Assembly (NCBI GenBank): GCA_963820315.1 | Contig: CAWFZK010000028.1 | Coordinates: 95,390-159,389 of the forward strand | Direction of reading: 5' to 3' | Length of the DNA stretch: 64,000 nucleotides | From: JACVRW01 sp963820315 | GTDB taxonomy: Bacteria; Actinomycetota; Thermoleophilia; Solirubrobacterales; Thermoleophilaceae | In this document: piece by piece, positions 43,859 to 52,756 of the stretch | How positions within the stretch are numbered: position 1 is the stretch's first letter | Layout: each line of letters begins with the position of its first letter | Program-made: the position numbers and the translations under genes | Notes under the pieces: model-generated | Told to the model about the DNA's origin: nothing | The model's database searches: none | What the model saw: the letters and a program-made list of their open reading frames with translations, nothing else

Positions 43859-44257
43859 TCAGTCGACGGCGGTTGCCTCGAGCAGGACGAGGAGCGGTGG
43901 TGCCGCCAGCCGCGCGACGCCGAGAACGCTCGTCACAAAGCCATCGTCGGAGCTCCCGAAACGGCTCGTGAGGCCTGTCCAGTGCTTGAAGAGCTCGTCG
44001 ACGTCAGTGGTGTAGACGTTGAGCCTCGTGACGTTGGACAGGGTCATGTCGGCGTCGGCCAGGACGGCCTCCAGGTTGTCGAGGGCCAGCTCGAGCTGGG
44101 CGGCCATGTCGCCCGGATGCTGCGGGTTACCGTCGGCGTCCACCGCGTCCTGCCCGCTGCATACGAGCTCCCGCCGATGCCCCTCGATCAGATGGGCCTG
44201 GTCGAATCCCAATTTGGCGGACCAAGACCAAGGGTTGATTGCGTTGCGAGTGGTCAT
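43859..44257 (-). CDS. RidA/YjgF-family protein
   Basis: A 132-aa enamine/imine deaminase-like protein: WSWSAKLGFDQAHLIEGHRR start, RELVCSGQDAVDADGNPQHP, DMAAQLELALDNLEAVLADA and RLNVYTTDVDELF. The usual active-site Arg (in RxxVYVT context) appears as TRLNVYTTD. RidA proteins detoxify reactive enamines such as 2-aminoacrylate. A GAGGAGA ribosome-binding site precedes the ATG. It is the third gene of a minus-strand operon after the DUF899 gene and a tiny membrane-protein gene. Confidence 0.85.
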   Translation of the reverse strand: MTTRNAINPWSWSAKLGFDQAHLIEGHRRELVCSGQDAVDADGNPQHPGDMAAQLELALDNLEAVLADADMTLSNVTRLNVYTTDVDELFKHWTGLTSRFGSSDDGFVTSVLGVARLAAPPLLVLLEATAVD

Positions 44258-44271
44258 GTTGTCTCCTCGGC

Positions 44272-44409
44272 TTACTTCTCAGGCTCTTGGCGGCGTCGCA
44301 GATGCACCATCAGCCACGCGCGCGCCAGCAGCAGGCCGGCGCCCGCGCCCGTAACCGAAGGCAGCATCTCTTCTACGGGCACGCCTCCCACGTGAGCGAT
44401 CACGGTCAC
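44272..44409 (-). CDS. 45-residue single-span membrane protein
   Basis: A very small gene starting with GTG 44409, overlapping the DUF899 TGA in a GTGA junction, and ending TAA 14 bp before the RidA start. It encodes VTVIAHVGGVPVEEMLPSVT followed by a hydrophobic helix (GAGAGLLLARAWLMVHL) and a basic tail (RRRQEPEK), giving a positive-inside orientation. The coupling on both sides and the positive-inside tail support it as real. Function unknown. Confidence 0.6.
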   Translation of the reverse strand: MTVIAHVGGVPVEEMLPSVTGAGAGLLLARAWLMVHLRRRQEPEK

Positions 44410-45161
44410 GAGCTCCCGGACTCATGCTGCGACCGGTAGCGCTCAACCTGCTCGTCCATGGCCCTCACGTTGGCTTCCTCCACCTCGGCCGGCGCGTCGT
44501 ACTCGTCGTGGCGCCGGACCCAGTCGTTCGCGGGCCCCTGCGGGTAGCCCTCCGGCGAGTCCTGCCACTCCTCCTGGCGTCCGAGCGCGGTGATGTCGAG
44601 ATAGGCCCACAGGCCGCCCAGCGCCTCGTCGCCGCGTGCGTCGACGAAGTACGTGCGGAAGATGCGGTCGTCGTCGTCGCGGAAGAAGACGTTGGTGCCG
44701 TGCCACTCGCCGACGTCGAAGTCGGCGTCGAAATCGTCGGTCAGCGTGTACCACGGAATGACCTCCCAGCCCATCCGCGACCGCCAGCGCTCGATGTCCG
44801 GCTGCGGAGCACGCGAGACGAACGCGATCGTCGTGTCGCGGGCGTTCAGATGGGCGGGGTGGGTCACCTGGTCGGCGACCCAGGAACAGCCCGGGCACCC
44901 ACTCTCTGGCCAGCCCGCGACGCCGGGCTCGAAGAAGAAGCGGTAGATGATCAGCTGACGGCGTCCCTCGAACAGGTCGAGCAGGCTCACCGGCCCGTTC
45001 GGGCCCTCGAAGCGGTAGTCCTTCTCGACGGCCATCCGCGGCATCCGGCGGCGCTCGGCGGCAAGCGCATCGCGGGCGTGGGTGAGCTCCTTCTCCCTCA
45101 CCAGCAGCTCCTCGCGCGCGGCCTTCCAGTCCTGGGGCGATACGACGGGCGGCATCTTCAT
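44406..45161 (-). CDS. DUF899 thioredoxin-like protein
   Basis: A 251-aa cytosolic protein of the DUF899 family (thioredoxin-fold, AhpC-like). The N-terminus is VVSPQDWKAAREELLVREKE; the fold core follows with YRFEGPNGPVSLLDLFEGRR, LIIYRFFFEPG and a Cys pair in SGCPGCSWVADQV (CPGC). Further motifs are FVSRAPQPDIERWRSRMGW and DDFDADFDVGEWHGTNVFFR. The CPGC suggests a disulfide or peroxide-related redox role. AAGGAAT precedes the ATG. Divergent from the ECF sigma gene, 103 bp away; heads the operon with the tiny membrane protein and RidA. Confidence 0.87.
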   Translation of the reverse strand: MKMPPVVSPQDWKAAREELLVREKELTHARDALAAERRRMPRMAVEKDYRFEGPNGPVSLLDLFEGRRQLIIYRFFFEPGVAGWPESGCPGCSWVADQVTHPAHLNARDTTIAFVSRAPQPDIERWRSRMGWEVIPWYTLTDDFDADFDVGEWHGTNVFFRDDDDRIFRTYFVDARGDEALGGLWAYLDITALGRQEEWQDSPEGYPQGPANDWVRRHDEYDAPAEVEEANVRAMDEQVERYRSQHESGSS

Positions 45162-45264
45162 TGCGATTCCTTCTCTGGTCGGGTACCTCGTATGTTGAGA
45201 CACCAGCGGCGACGAGAACGGAACGAACGATCCGTTCCGGGCTGAGCTGGTGTCGTTAGAGGCG

Positions 45265-46293
45265 ATGACCGTGACGAACGATGCTGAGGTCGAAGCCAAT
45301 CTCGCGCGTGCGCGCGCGGGGGACGAGGGAGCGTTCGAGGCGCTCACGGAGCCCCACCGGCGGGAGCTGCAGGTGCACTGCTACCGGATCCTCGGATCGC
45401 TGCAGGACGCCGAGGATCTCGTTCAGGAGACGCTGCTCGCCGCCTGGCGGGGCCTCGAGCGATTCGAGGGGCGCGCATCGCTGCGCGCCTGGCTGTACCG
45501 CATCGCGACGAACCGCTGTCTGAACATGCTGCGCGACCGCGGGCGCCGCCCGCAGGAGGTACCGCCGATGGCAGCGCCCGAGCCGACCCGCCGCACGGAG
45601 CCGCTCTGGCTCGAGCCGTATCCCGATGCCCTGCTCGAGGGAGTCGAGGAGGCCTCAACGGCGGCGCCCGAGCCACGCTACGAGCTGCGCGAGTCGGTCG
45701 GGCTGGCGTTCGTCACGGCGCTTCAGCAGCTGCCGCCGCGCCAGCGGGCGGTACTCGTGCTACGAGACGTGCTCGGCTTCAAGAACGCCGAGGTCGCGGA
45801 CATGCTCGACACGGGCGACACCGCGGTGAAGGGCGCCCTCCAGCGGGCCCGGGCGAAGGTCCGCACGCAGGTAGGCGCGGGCGACCGCGAGCGCGCGCCG
45901 GCTCCGAACTCGGCACGCGAGCGCGAGCTGGTCGGGCGCTTCGCCGATGCCGTCGAGAGCGGCGACGTCGACGAGGTGGTCGCGCTGCTGACCGACGACG
46001 CACTGCTGACGATGCCGCCGCAGCCACTGGAGTACTGCGGCCACGAAGCCATCGCCGCCTTCCTGCGCCACCGCGCCGAGCTGCGCGGCGCCCCGCTGCA
46101 CGTCGTGCCGACCCGCGCCAACAGCCAGCCGGCCTTCGGCTGCTACCTCCCCGACCCGCACGCGGCGATCGCACGCCCCTACGGGATGATCGTGCTGACG
46201 CTCGAGGGCGACGCGGTCGCCGCGATCACCTGGTTCGGCGACACCGGCGTCCTACGCCAGTTCGGACTGCCGCGCACCCTGCCGAGCCGATGA
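45265..46293 (+). CDS. ECF sigma factor with C-terminal SnoaL-like domain (SigG/SigJ type)
   Basis: A 342-aa extracytoplasmic-function sigma factor. Region 2 is HRRELQVHCYRILGSLQDAE with DLVQETLLAAWRGL, then FEGRASLRAWLYRIATNRCL; region 4 is LPPRQRAVLVLRDVLGFKNA with DTAVKGALQRARAKV. The last 120 or so residues are an NTF2/SnoaL domain (ELVGRFADAVESGDVDEVVA) that replaces a separate anti-sigma factor in this group. ATG 45265 was chosen; a GTG at 45250 is an alternative. It is divergent from the DUF899 operon, which may belong to its regulon, and convergent with a redoxin gene 4 bp away. Confidence 0.9.
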   Translation: MTVTNDAEVEANLARARAGDEGAFEALTEPHRRELQVHCYRILGSLQDAEDLVQETLLAAWRGLERFEGRASLRAWLYRIATNRCLNMLRDRGRRPQEVPPMAAPEPTRRTEPLWLEPYPDALLEGVEEASTAAPEPRYELRESVGLAFVTALQQLPPRQRAVLVLRDVLGFKNAEVADMLDTGDTAVKGALQRARAKVRTQVGAGDRERAPAPNSARERELVGRFADAVESGDVDEVVALLTDDALLTMPPQPLEYCGHEAIAAFLRHRAELRGAPLHVVPTRANSQPAFGCYLPDPHAAIARPYGMIVLTLEGDAVAAITWFGDTGVLRQFGLPRTLPSR

Positions 46294-46297
46294 GCGC

Positions 46298-47248
46298 CTA
46301 GCCGAACGTGAACGCGTAGGCCTCGGCGCCCGGTTCGAGGAAGGTGATCTCGAGCGTCCGCTCGCGGACGCTGTCGTGGACGCGCACGAGCTGGTACAGG
46401 CGGCCGTGCTGCAGCAAGCCGTTCCCCTCTTCGTCGACGTCCTCGCCGTGCGACGGGCCGGGCGCCTCGCCGTCGACGAGCACGCGGAAGGGAATCGGCT
46501 CCCGTCCTCCCGGAGACAGCACGAGATGCACGTCGCGTGCGTGGAACCGGTAGACGATGCTGCCCCCGGCCTCGCCAAGCGCCACGTTCTCCTGGCCGAC
46601 CGTCCACTCGCCGGTGAGCGCCCAGTGGTTGAGGCGCAGGCCCTCCGGCGACACCCGGCCTCCGCCGCGGCCGAAGCCGAGATACGTCTCGGGCGTGAGC
46701 AGCTGGTCCCAGTCGGCCTCCGCCTCGACCCCGAGCCCCTCGACCGAGACGAGCTCGCGCTCCACGCCGAGCAGCCGCTGAATGACACGCTCCAGCTCCT
46801 CGTAGCGCCCCTCGCCGAAATGCTCATCGCGGATGAGCCCGTCCGCGTCGACGAAGTAGAGCGCCGGCCAGTAACGGTTCGCGAACGCGCTCCAGATCGC
46901 ATAGTCGTTGTCGACCGCGACCGGGTAGTCGATCGCGCGCTCCTGGGTCGCGCGGCGCACGTCCTCGACCTCGTGCTCGAACGAGAACTCCGGCGTATGG
47001 ACTCCGACGACGATCATCCCGTCGTCTCGATAGGCCTGAGACCACGCACGGACGTACGGCTCCTGGCGCAACCAGTTGATGCAGGTCAGCGTCCAGAAGT
47101 TCACGAGGACGACGTGGCCGCGCAGCTCGGCGGGGCCGAGCGGCTCGGACCCCACCCACTCGGTCGCCCCGTCGAGCGAGGGCATGTGCACCTGGGCCGA
47201 CACCTGCCTGGAAGGATCCACCACCTGGGGACCCGCGACAAGGCTCAC
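46298..47248 (-). CDS. DipZ/TlpA-like redoxin lacking the second redox Cys
   Basis: A 316-aa protein resembling the C-terminal half of mycobacterial DipZ: a thioredoxin domain (GHVVLVNFWTLTCINW, VHTPEFSFEHEVEDV, YWPALYFVDADGLIRDEHFG) plus a C-terminal beta-sandwich (VSPEGLRLNHWALTGEWTVG, ARDVHLVLSPGG). The canonical site FWTxxCINCLR reads FWTLTCINWLR, so the resolving Cys is Trp: a disulfide cycle is impossible without another thiol. No signal peptide is visible, although an upstream start could have been missed. The GTG at 47248 lacks a ribosome-binding site and lies only 20 bp from the divergent gene. Confidence 0.8.
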   Translation of the reverse strand: MSLVAGPQVVDPSRQVSAQVHMPSLDGATEWVGSEPLGPAELRGHVVLVNFWTLTCINWLRQEPYVRAWSQAYRDDGMIVVGVHTPEFSFEHEVEDVRRATQERAIDYPVAVDNDYAIWSAFANRYWPALYFVDADGLIRDEHFGEGRYEELERVIQRLLGVERELVSVEGLGVEAEADWDQLLTPETYLGFGRGGGRVSPEGLRLNHWALTGEWTVGQENVALGEAGGSIVYRFHARDVHLVLSPGGREPIPFRVLVDGEAPGPSHGEDVDEEGNGLLQHGRLYQLVRVHDSVRERTLEITFLEPGAEAYAFTFG

Positions 47249-47268
47249 GTCTGACAGGAGGCAAGACC

Positions 47269-48033
47269 ATGGCGTACGGCGTGCTCGGTGTTGGCGCCAT
47301 AGGCGCGGCGATCGTCACGGGGTTGTGCGAGAACGTCGATGACGCGCCACAGGTGCTGCTCTCGCCCCGCAACGGCGAGATCGCCACCGGCCTCGCCGAG
47401 CGCTTTGGGAGCGTCGATGTCGCGGCGGACAACCAGGCGGTCGTTGACGGCGCGGGAGTCGTGATCTTGTGCGTACGCCCTCAGGTCGCGCAGACCGTGC
47501 TCGCCGAGCTCCGCTTTCCCGCCGACCGGGTCGTGATCAGCGCGATCGCGGGCATGTCGATCGAAGCGCTCCAGCGGCTGCTGGCGCCGGCCACGGACCT
47601 CGCGCGCGTGATCCCGCTCCCGTCGGTTGCGCGGCGGGAGGGCATCACGCCGGTTCATCCGCCGGGCGCCGCTGCCATCGCGCTGTTCGATCGCCTGGGC
47701 GAGACCATCGAGGTTGCCGACGTCAAGGCGTTCGAAGCGTTCGCTGCCTCGACGGCGACGATCGCCGCGCACTTCGCCTATCTGAACGCCATCGCCACGT
47801 GGCTCGAGCGGCAGGAGATCCCCGCCGCCGCCGCGACGCGCTACGTGGCTTCGATCTTCGCCGGGCTCGCCGAGCCGACGCGGAGCGGGGAACGCTTCGA
47901 GCAGTTGGCCCGCGAACACGCCACCCCAGGCGGGATCAACGAGCAGTTCCGGGACGAGCTCGAGCAGGCCGGGCTATTCGAGAACGTCAGCCTCGGCCTG
48001 CAACGCATCCTCGACCGGCTGAACGCGACGTAG
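47269..48033 (+). CDS. Pyrroline-5-carboxylate reductase-like protein
   Basis: A 254-aa NADP-binding protein with the ProC layout: GVLGVGAIGAAIVTGL at the N-terminus, VVILCVRPQVAQTVL, VISAIAGMSIEALQRLLAP and RVIPLPSVARREG, then a helical C-terminal domain. The family proline-binding loop ASPGGTT appears as ATPGGINEQ, so substrate specificity may differ from true P5C. AGGAGG 7 nt before the ATG is a strong ribosome-binding site. It is divergent from the redoxin gene with only 20 bp between starts, and convergent with the haloperoxidase gene. Confidence 0.85.
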   Translation: MAYGVLGVGAIGAAIVTGLCENVDDAPQVLLSPRNGEIATGLAERFGSVDVAADNQAVVDGAGVVILCVRPQVAQTVLAELRFPADRVVISAIAGMSIEALQRLLAPATDLARVIPLPSVARREGITPVHPPGAAAIALFDRLGETIEVADVKAFEAFAASTATIAAHFAYLNAIATWLERQEIPAAAATRYVASIFAGLAEPTRSGERFEQLAREHATPGGINEQFRDELEQAGLFENVSLGLQRILDRLNAT

Positions 48034-48041
48034 CGAGTCGG

Positions 48042-48866
48042 TCAGGACTGCAGGAAAGCCAGCAGGTCTGCGTTGATCGTCTCGGCCTCGGTGGTCGGCA
48101 TTCCGTGCGGGAATCCCTTGTATGTCTTGAGCGTCCCGTTCTGCACGAGCTCCGCCGACAGGGGTCCGGAGTCGGCGTAGGGGACGATCTGGTCGTCGTC
48201 GCCGTGCATCACCAGGACCGGCACCGTGATCTTCTTCAGGTCCTCGGTGAAATCGGTCTGGGAGAAGGCGACGATCCCGTCGTAGTGGGCCTTGGCTCCG
48301 CCCATCATCCCCTGACGCCACCAATTCTCGATGATCGCTTCCGAGGGTTCCACGCCAGGCCGGTTGTAGCCGTAGAAGGGGCCCGAGGGCAGGGCCCGGT
48401 AGAACTCCGACCGGTTGGCGAAAAGTTGTGCCTGGAGGTCGTCGAAGACGCTCTTCGGCAATCCGCCGGGGTTGGCGTCGGTCTGCACCATGAGCGGCGG
48501 CACCGCGCTGATCAGCACCGCCTTCGCCACTCGGCCCTCACCGTGTCGCGCGATGTAGTGCACAACCTCGCCCCCACCCGTGGAGTGCCCGACGTGGACG
48601 GCATCCTGGAGATCGAGATGGGCGGTCAGCGCAGCCAGGTCGTCGGCGTAGTGGTCCATGTCGTGACCATCGCCGACCTGTGTGGAGCGCCCGTGCCCGC
48701 GCCGGTCGTGGGCGATCACGCGGAAGCCGTTCTGCAGGAAGAACAACAGCTGAGTGTCCCAATCGTCGGCCGAGAGTGGCCAGCCATGGCTGAAGACGAT
48801 CGGCTGGCCCGAGCCCCAATCCTTGTAGAAGATCTCGATGCCGTCGGTCGTGGTGATCGTGCCCAT
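48042..48866 (-). CDS. Cofactor-free haloperoxidase-like alpha/beta hydrolase
   Basis: A 274-aa hydrolase of the bromo/chloroperoxidase (perhydrolase) group. Typical sequence: IFYKDWGSGQPIVFSHGWPL at the N-terminus, VIAHDRRGHGRS, the nucleophile VGHSTGGGEVVHY (Ser), the acid MHGDDDQIVPY and the His in YKGFPHGMPTTE. These enzymes hydrolyse esters and, with acids, form peracids. Convergent with the ProC-like gene, 8 bp apart. Confidence 0.92.
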   Translation of the reverse strand: MGTITTTDGIEIFYKDWGSGQPIVFSHGWPLSADDWDTQLLFFLQNGFRVIAHDRRGHGRSTQVGDGHDMDHYADDLAALTAHLDLQDAVHVGHSTGGGEVVHYIARHGEGRVAKAVLISAVPPLMVQTDANPGGLPKSVFDDLQAQLFANRSEFYRALPSGPFYGYNRPGVEPSEAIIENWWRQGMMGGAKAHYDGIVAFSQTDFTEDLKKITVPVLVMHGDDDQIVPYADSGPLSAELVQNGTLKTYKGFPHGMPTTEAETINADLLAFLQS

Positions 48867-49061
48867 GCGCTGCTGCCTCCGTTGGTGTTGGAGCTGACGC
48901 CGACCCGTGCGCTGCGCAGCCTAACCCAGCTGTGTCTTCGCGCCAGGTCAGAAGCTGTGAAGCGGCCGGATGCGTGAGCGGAGCAGGCGCCACGGGCACT
49001 GCTCCCCCGCCATCCGCGATGGTACGGTGGCGCGCCGAGGATCGAGCGGAGGAGGACGTCC

Positions 49062-50001
49062 ATGTGGAGAGGTAACGGTCGAGCGAAGCCCCCATCCCCC
49101 GCTCTGGTGCTTTCCCTCATCGCCCTGTTCGTCTCGCTCGGAGGCACGGGCTACGCAGCGATCAAGATCACCGGCAAGGACGTCGCCGACAATTCTCTGA
49201 CCGGCGCGGACGTGAAGAACGAGTCCCGTCACGCGCAAGGACGTGAAGGGCCTCGGTACGCGGGACATAGCCGATGCGTCGCTCCTAGCCAAGGACTTCA
49301 AGACCGGGGAGCTGCCTGCCGGGCCGAAAGGCGAGATCGGCGCCACTGGGCCGGCGGGCGCGAAGGGCGAGACCGGTGCGACCGGGCCTCCCGGACCCGG
49401 CTCGAGGTTGACCACGCTCCTCACGCCCGGCTCGACGACCTACACGGCCCCCGCAAACACTGCTCGACTCCTCGTGCGCCTGTGGGGCGGCGGCGGAGGC
49501 GGCGGAGAGGGCAACAACTGGGGCGGCGGTGGAGGCGGCGGCCAGGGCGGCTATGCCGAGGCCCTCGTTCCGGCCAGCCCCGGTGCGACCTTCACCGTCT
49601 TGGTCGGGGCCGGAGGCGCTGGAGCGCTGGCCGGTGTTTCCGACCCCACAGCGGGCGGGAATACGACCTTCGCCTCGGGTGCCAACACGCTCTTGACCGC
49701 GAACGGCGGAGCATTTGGCGGCAACACATCGAGCTGCCCGAACAGTGGCCAACCGGGCGGCGTCGGTGGGAGGGGAAGCGTGACCGCACCCGCGCAAGGC
49801 ACGCTCGCCATTCCAGGCGTCAACGGCACGGGGGGACAGTCCGCGCCCGGCTGCGGAGGCGGCAGCGGGGCGGGCGGCGACGGCGGCGGCGTGCCAGGCT
49901 TCCGAGGCAGCGGTGGAGACAGTCTGGATGCCGGCATTTTCGGCATCCCGTCCGGAAGCGGCAGCGCCGGCGCGGCCGTGATCGTCTCGTACGCCGACTA
50001 G
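49062..50001 (+). CDS. Secreted collagen-like/glycine-rich protein, frameshifted (+1 near 49216-49232)
   Basis: About 312 aa after correction. A GGAGGAGG ribosome-binding site precedes the ATG. The leader (ALVLSLIALFVSLGGTGYAA) is a signal or anchor common in Solirubrobacterales-type secreted proteins, followed by KITGKDVADNSLTGADVK repeats. One extra C near 49225 breaks the frame; the rest continues VTRKDVKGLGTRDIADASLL. A short collagen-like run of nine G-X-Y triplets (GPKGEIGATGPAGAKGETGA) leads to a large glycine-rich domain (GGGGGGGEGNNWGGGGGGGQ), similar to tail-fibre-type glycine-rich modules. Probably surface-exposed and trimeric. The span is 3n+1 nt. Confidence 0.8.
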
Positions 50002-50047
50002 CGGCACCCGGTCAACCGCGACTCGGGGCCGCGGCCAGTCCGAAACT

Positions 50048-50079
50048 AGGGAAGGCCGCCCCGAAGAGCGGCCTTCCCT
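50048..50079. terminator. Bidirectional terminator-like hairpin (12-bp stem)
   Basis: AGGGAAGGCCGC (50048-50059) pairs perfectly with GCGGCCTTCCCT (50068-50079) around an 8-nt loop. It lies 46 bp after the collagen-like gene and 51 bp after the convergent VOC gene. Its stem core repeats that of the hairpin at 50592-50620. Confidence 0.65.
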
Positions 50080-50130
50080 GAGCAGCAGCGATGCGCCCGG
50101 ACTGAGCGACAGCCGTCGCCGGCTCCCGGC

Positions 50131-50508
50131 CTAGCGCCCTTCTCGCAGCTGCAGCCGGTTGCCGTCAGGGTCCTGGAACACCGCGACGTAGCCCCACGGG
50201 TATTCGAGCACCTCCGTATCGAACTTCACGCCGCGCGACTTGAGCTCCTCATACGCCTTCCGGCAATCCCCCGTCGCGATGGTGTACGCCGCCGGGACGC
50301 GGCCGAATACCGGCTGCCCCTGCCCGGGCGTCCCCGGCCAGAGAACCAGCTGAAAGTCCTGACCGTTGACGCCGACGGTCAGGAACCGCGGTCCGTCGGG
50401 GGTCGGGTTGTCGGCCCGCTGCTCGAAGCCAAGGACGTTCGTGTAGAAGTCGAGCGCCCTGTCCTGGTCGCTGACGAGCACGCTCGCGTAGACGATTTCT
50501 TCCAGCAT
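50131..50508 (-). CDS. VOC-family (glyoxalase/bleomycin-resistance fold) protein
   Basis: A 125-aa vicinal-oxygen-chelate protein: two beta-alpha-beta-beta-beta repeats, VYASVLVSDQDRALDFYTNV with LGFEQRADN, and AYEELKSRGVKFDTEVLEY with YVAVFQDPDGNRLQLRE. The second metal Glu is probably in NRLQLRE; the first usual ligand (His/Gln) is unclear. The start MLEEIVYAS is preferred because GGAGGAACAGCA immediately precedes it. Isolated gene flanked on both sides by terminator-like hairpins. Confidence 0.88.
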   Translation of the reverse strand: MLEEIVYASVLVSDQDRALDFYTNVLGFEQRADNPTPDGPRFLTVGVNGQDFQLVLWPGTPGQGQPVFGRVPAAYTIATGDCRKAYEELKSRGVKFDTEVLEYPWGYVAVFQDPDGNRLQLREGR

Positions 50509-50591
50509 TGCTGTTCCTCCAGCGTTCGTTGTCACTACCGGTATGACGGATTGCGACGAGCGAACGTGACAGCCGGCGAGGCCGAAACGCA

Positions 50592-50620
50592 GAAGGCCGC
50601 CCCATGAAGAGGCGGCCTTC
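50592..50620 (-). terminator. Terminator-like hairpin (10-bp stem) after the acyl-CoA dehydrogenase gene
   Basis: GAAGGCCGCC (50592-50601) and GGCGGCCTTC (50611-50620) pair perfectly around a 9-nt loop, 23 bp downstream of the acyl-CoA dehydrogenase stop. The stem is nearly identical to the hairpin at 50048-50079, so the two bracket the VOC gene. Confidence 0.65.
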
Positions 50621-50643
50621 CGGCACGGGACGGGAATCCTTCG

Positions 50644-51819
<1,176 letters not shown>

Positions 51820-51931
51820 TGCTGCTGGCTCCTTGCCGGGTGCGCGGGCGCTCCCGATTGATTCGTCAGTCAACCCTGTCTGCCATGAGGGTACATGAGG
51901 AGGCCCCCGATGGCGCGCATTACTTCACACT

Positions 51932-52357
51932 GTGCGCGTGGGCACGTTCGGGACGGTCGTGATCGTGCTGGCGCTCGTCGCCGTGGTGGTGGCAACGCTG
52001 AGCTACTGGGGCAGCGGCCGCATCTACGGAGGCCTCGGCAAGGGCGGCCTCGGCATGGACCACGACGAGCGCCCGCCCTCGGCGGTGGCCGGTCCGCAGA
52101 GCGCCGAGGCGCAGGAGGAGATTCGCCAGATGCTCGAGGCGAAGTCCGCCCGGCGCGAGGCGCGCGGCGAGGCGCCGCTCGACATCGAGTCGGAGCTCGC
52201 ATCGCTCACGACGGCCGCGCCGGCCGTCGATCCGGCGCTCCGCGAAGAGGTTCGCCAGCTGGTCGTGGCGCGCAACGAGCGCCGTGCCCGGCAGGGCAAG
52301 GAGCCGCTCGACGTCGAGGCGGAGGTCGACCGCGAACTGCGTGATCTACGGGGGTGA
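51932..52357 (+). CDS. Small membrane-anchored protein with two internal repeats
   Basis: A 141-aa protein. The N-terminal hydrophobic helix (FGTVVIVLALVAVVVATLSY) anchors it, then two copies of a helical repeat of about 40 residues: EEIRQMLEAKSARREARGEA plus PLDIESEL, and EEVRQLVVARNERRARQGKE plus PLDVEAEV. The repeat unit looks like the SHOCT-like or short basic helix-turn-helix modules seen after membrane anchors, but I cannot assign a family. GTG start. Followed 35 bp later by an acidic protein gene. Confidence 0.72.
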   Translation: MRVGTFGTVVIVLALVAVVVATLSYWGSGRIYGGLGKGGLGMDHDERPPSAVAGPQSAEAQEEIRQMLEAKSARREARGEAPLDIESELASLTTAAPAVDPALREEVRQLVVARNERRARQGKEPLDVEAEVDRELRDLRG

Positions 52358-52392
52358 CTTGGGCCTCGTATCGGGTATAGGCTGGTCGCGCT

Positions 52393-52716
52393 ATGGCTGA
52401 GGACCGCCGATTCGAGCTGGACGACCTATTGCTCCGCCCCGGCTGCTACCTGAACCCGCAGACCGAGGTGATGGTGGTCGTCGACGACTCGCCCGCGATC
52501 GACGGCGAGATCTTCAACCTCGAGGAGTTCGAGGGAGCCGACTGGGTGCTGATCGCGGACGAGGTCCCGGTCGACGAGGCGCGCCGTGACGAGCTGCTGG
52601 AGAACTTCCAGGCCACCTACCACGGCGGCGACGGTCGCATGCGGCTGACCACCGAGGAACTCGACGAGCAGGACGACCAGGACGAGGACGAGGAAGAGGA
52701 CGAGCTCGAGGAGTAG
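52393..52716 (+). CDS. Acidic hypothetical protein
   Basis: A 107-aa protein with a folded N-terminal part (FELDDLLLRPGCYLNPQTEV, VVVDDSPAIDGEIFNLEEFE, WVLIADEVPVDE) and a highly acidic tail of about 20 residues (DEQDDQDEDEEEDELEE). The tail resembles electrostatic mimics or disordered acidic tails. Widely distributed in related actinobacteria by impression, but no function known to me. It lies just upstream of the AlkA gene, same direction. Confidence 0.75.
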   Translation: MAEDRRFELDDLLLRPGCYLNPQTEVMVVVDDSPAIDGEIFNLEEFEGADWVLIADEVPVDEARRDELLENFQATYHGGDGRMRLTTEELDEQDDQDEDEEEDELEE

Positions 52717-52756
52717 CGCCGACCGCGCGCTGCTCGGCTGGCTGGCGGCGCGAGCG

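Noticed and set aside
49432..50001. Phage tail-fibre remnant or prophage
   Set aside because: The glycine-rich domain resembles tail-fibre modules, but there is a host secretion leader and collagen-like run in the same gene and no phage gene nearby.
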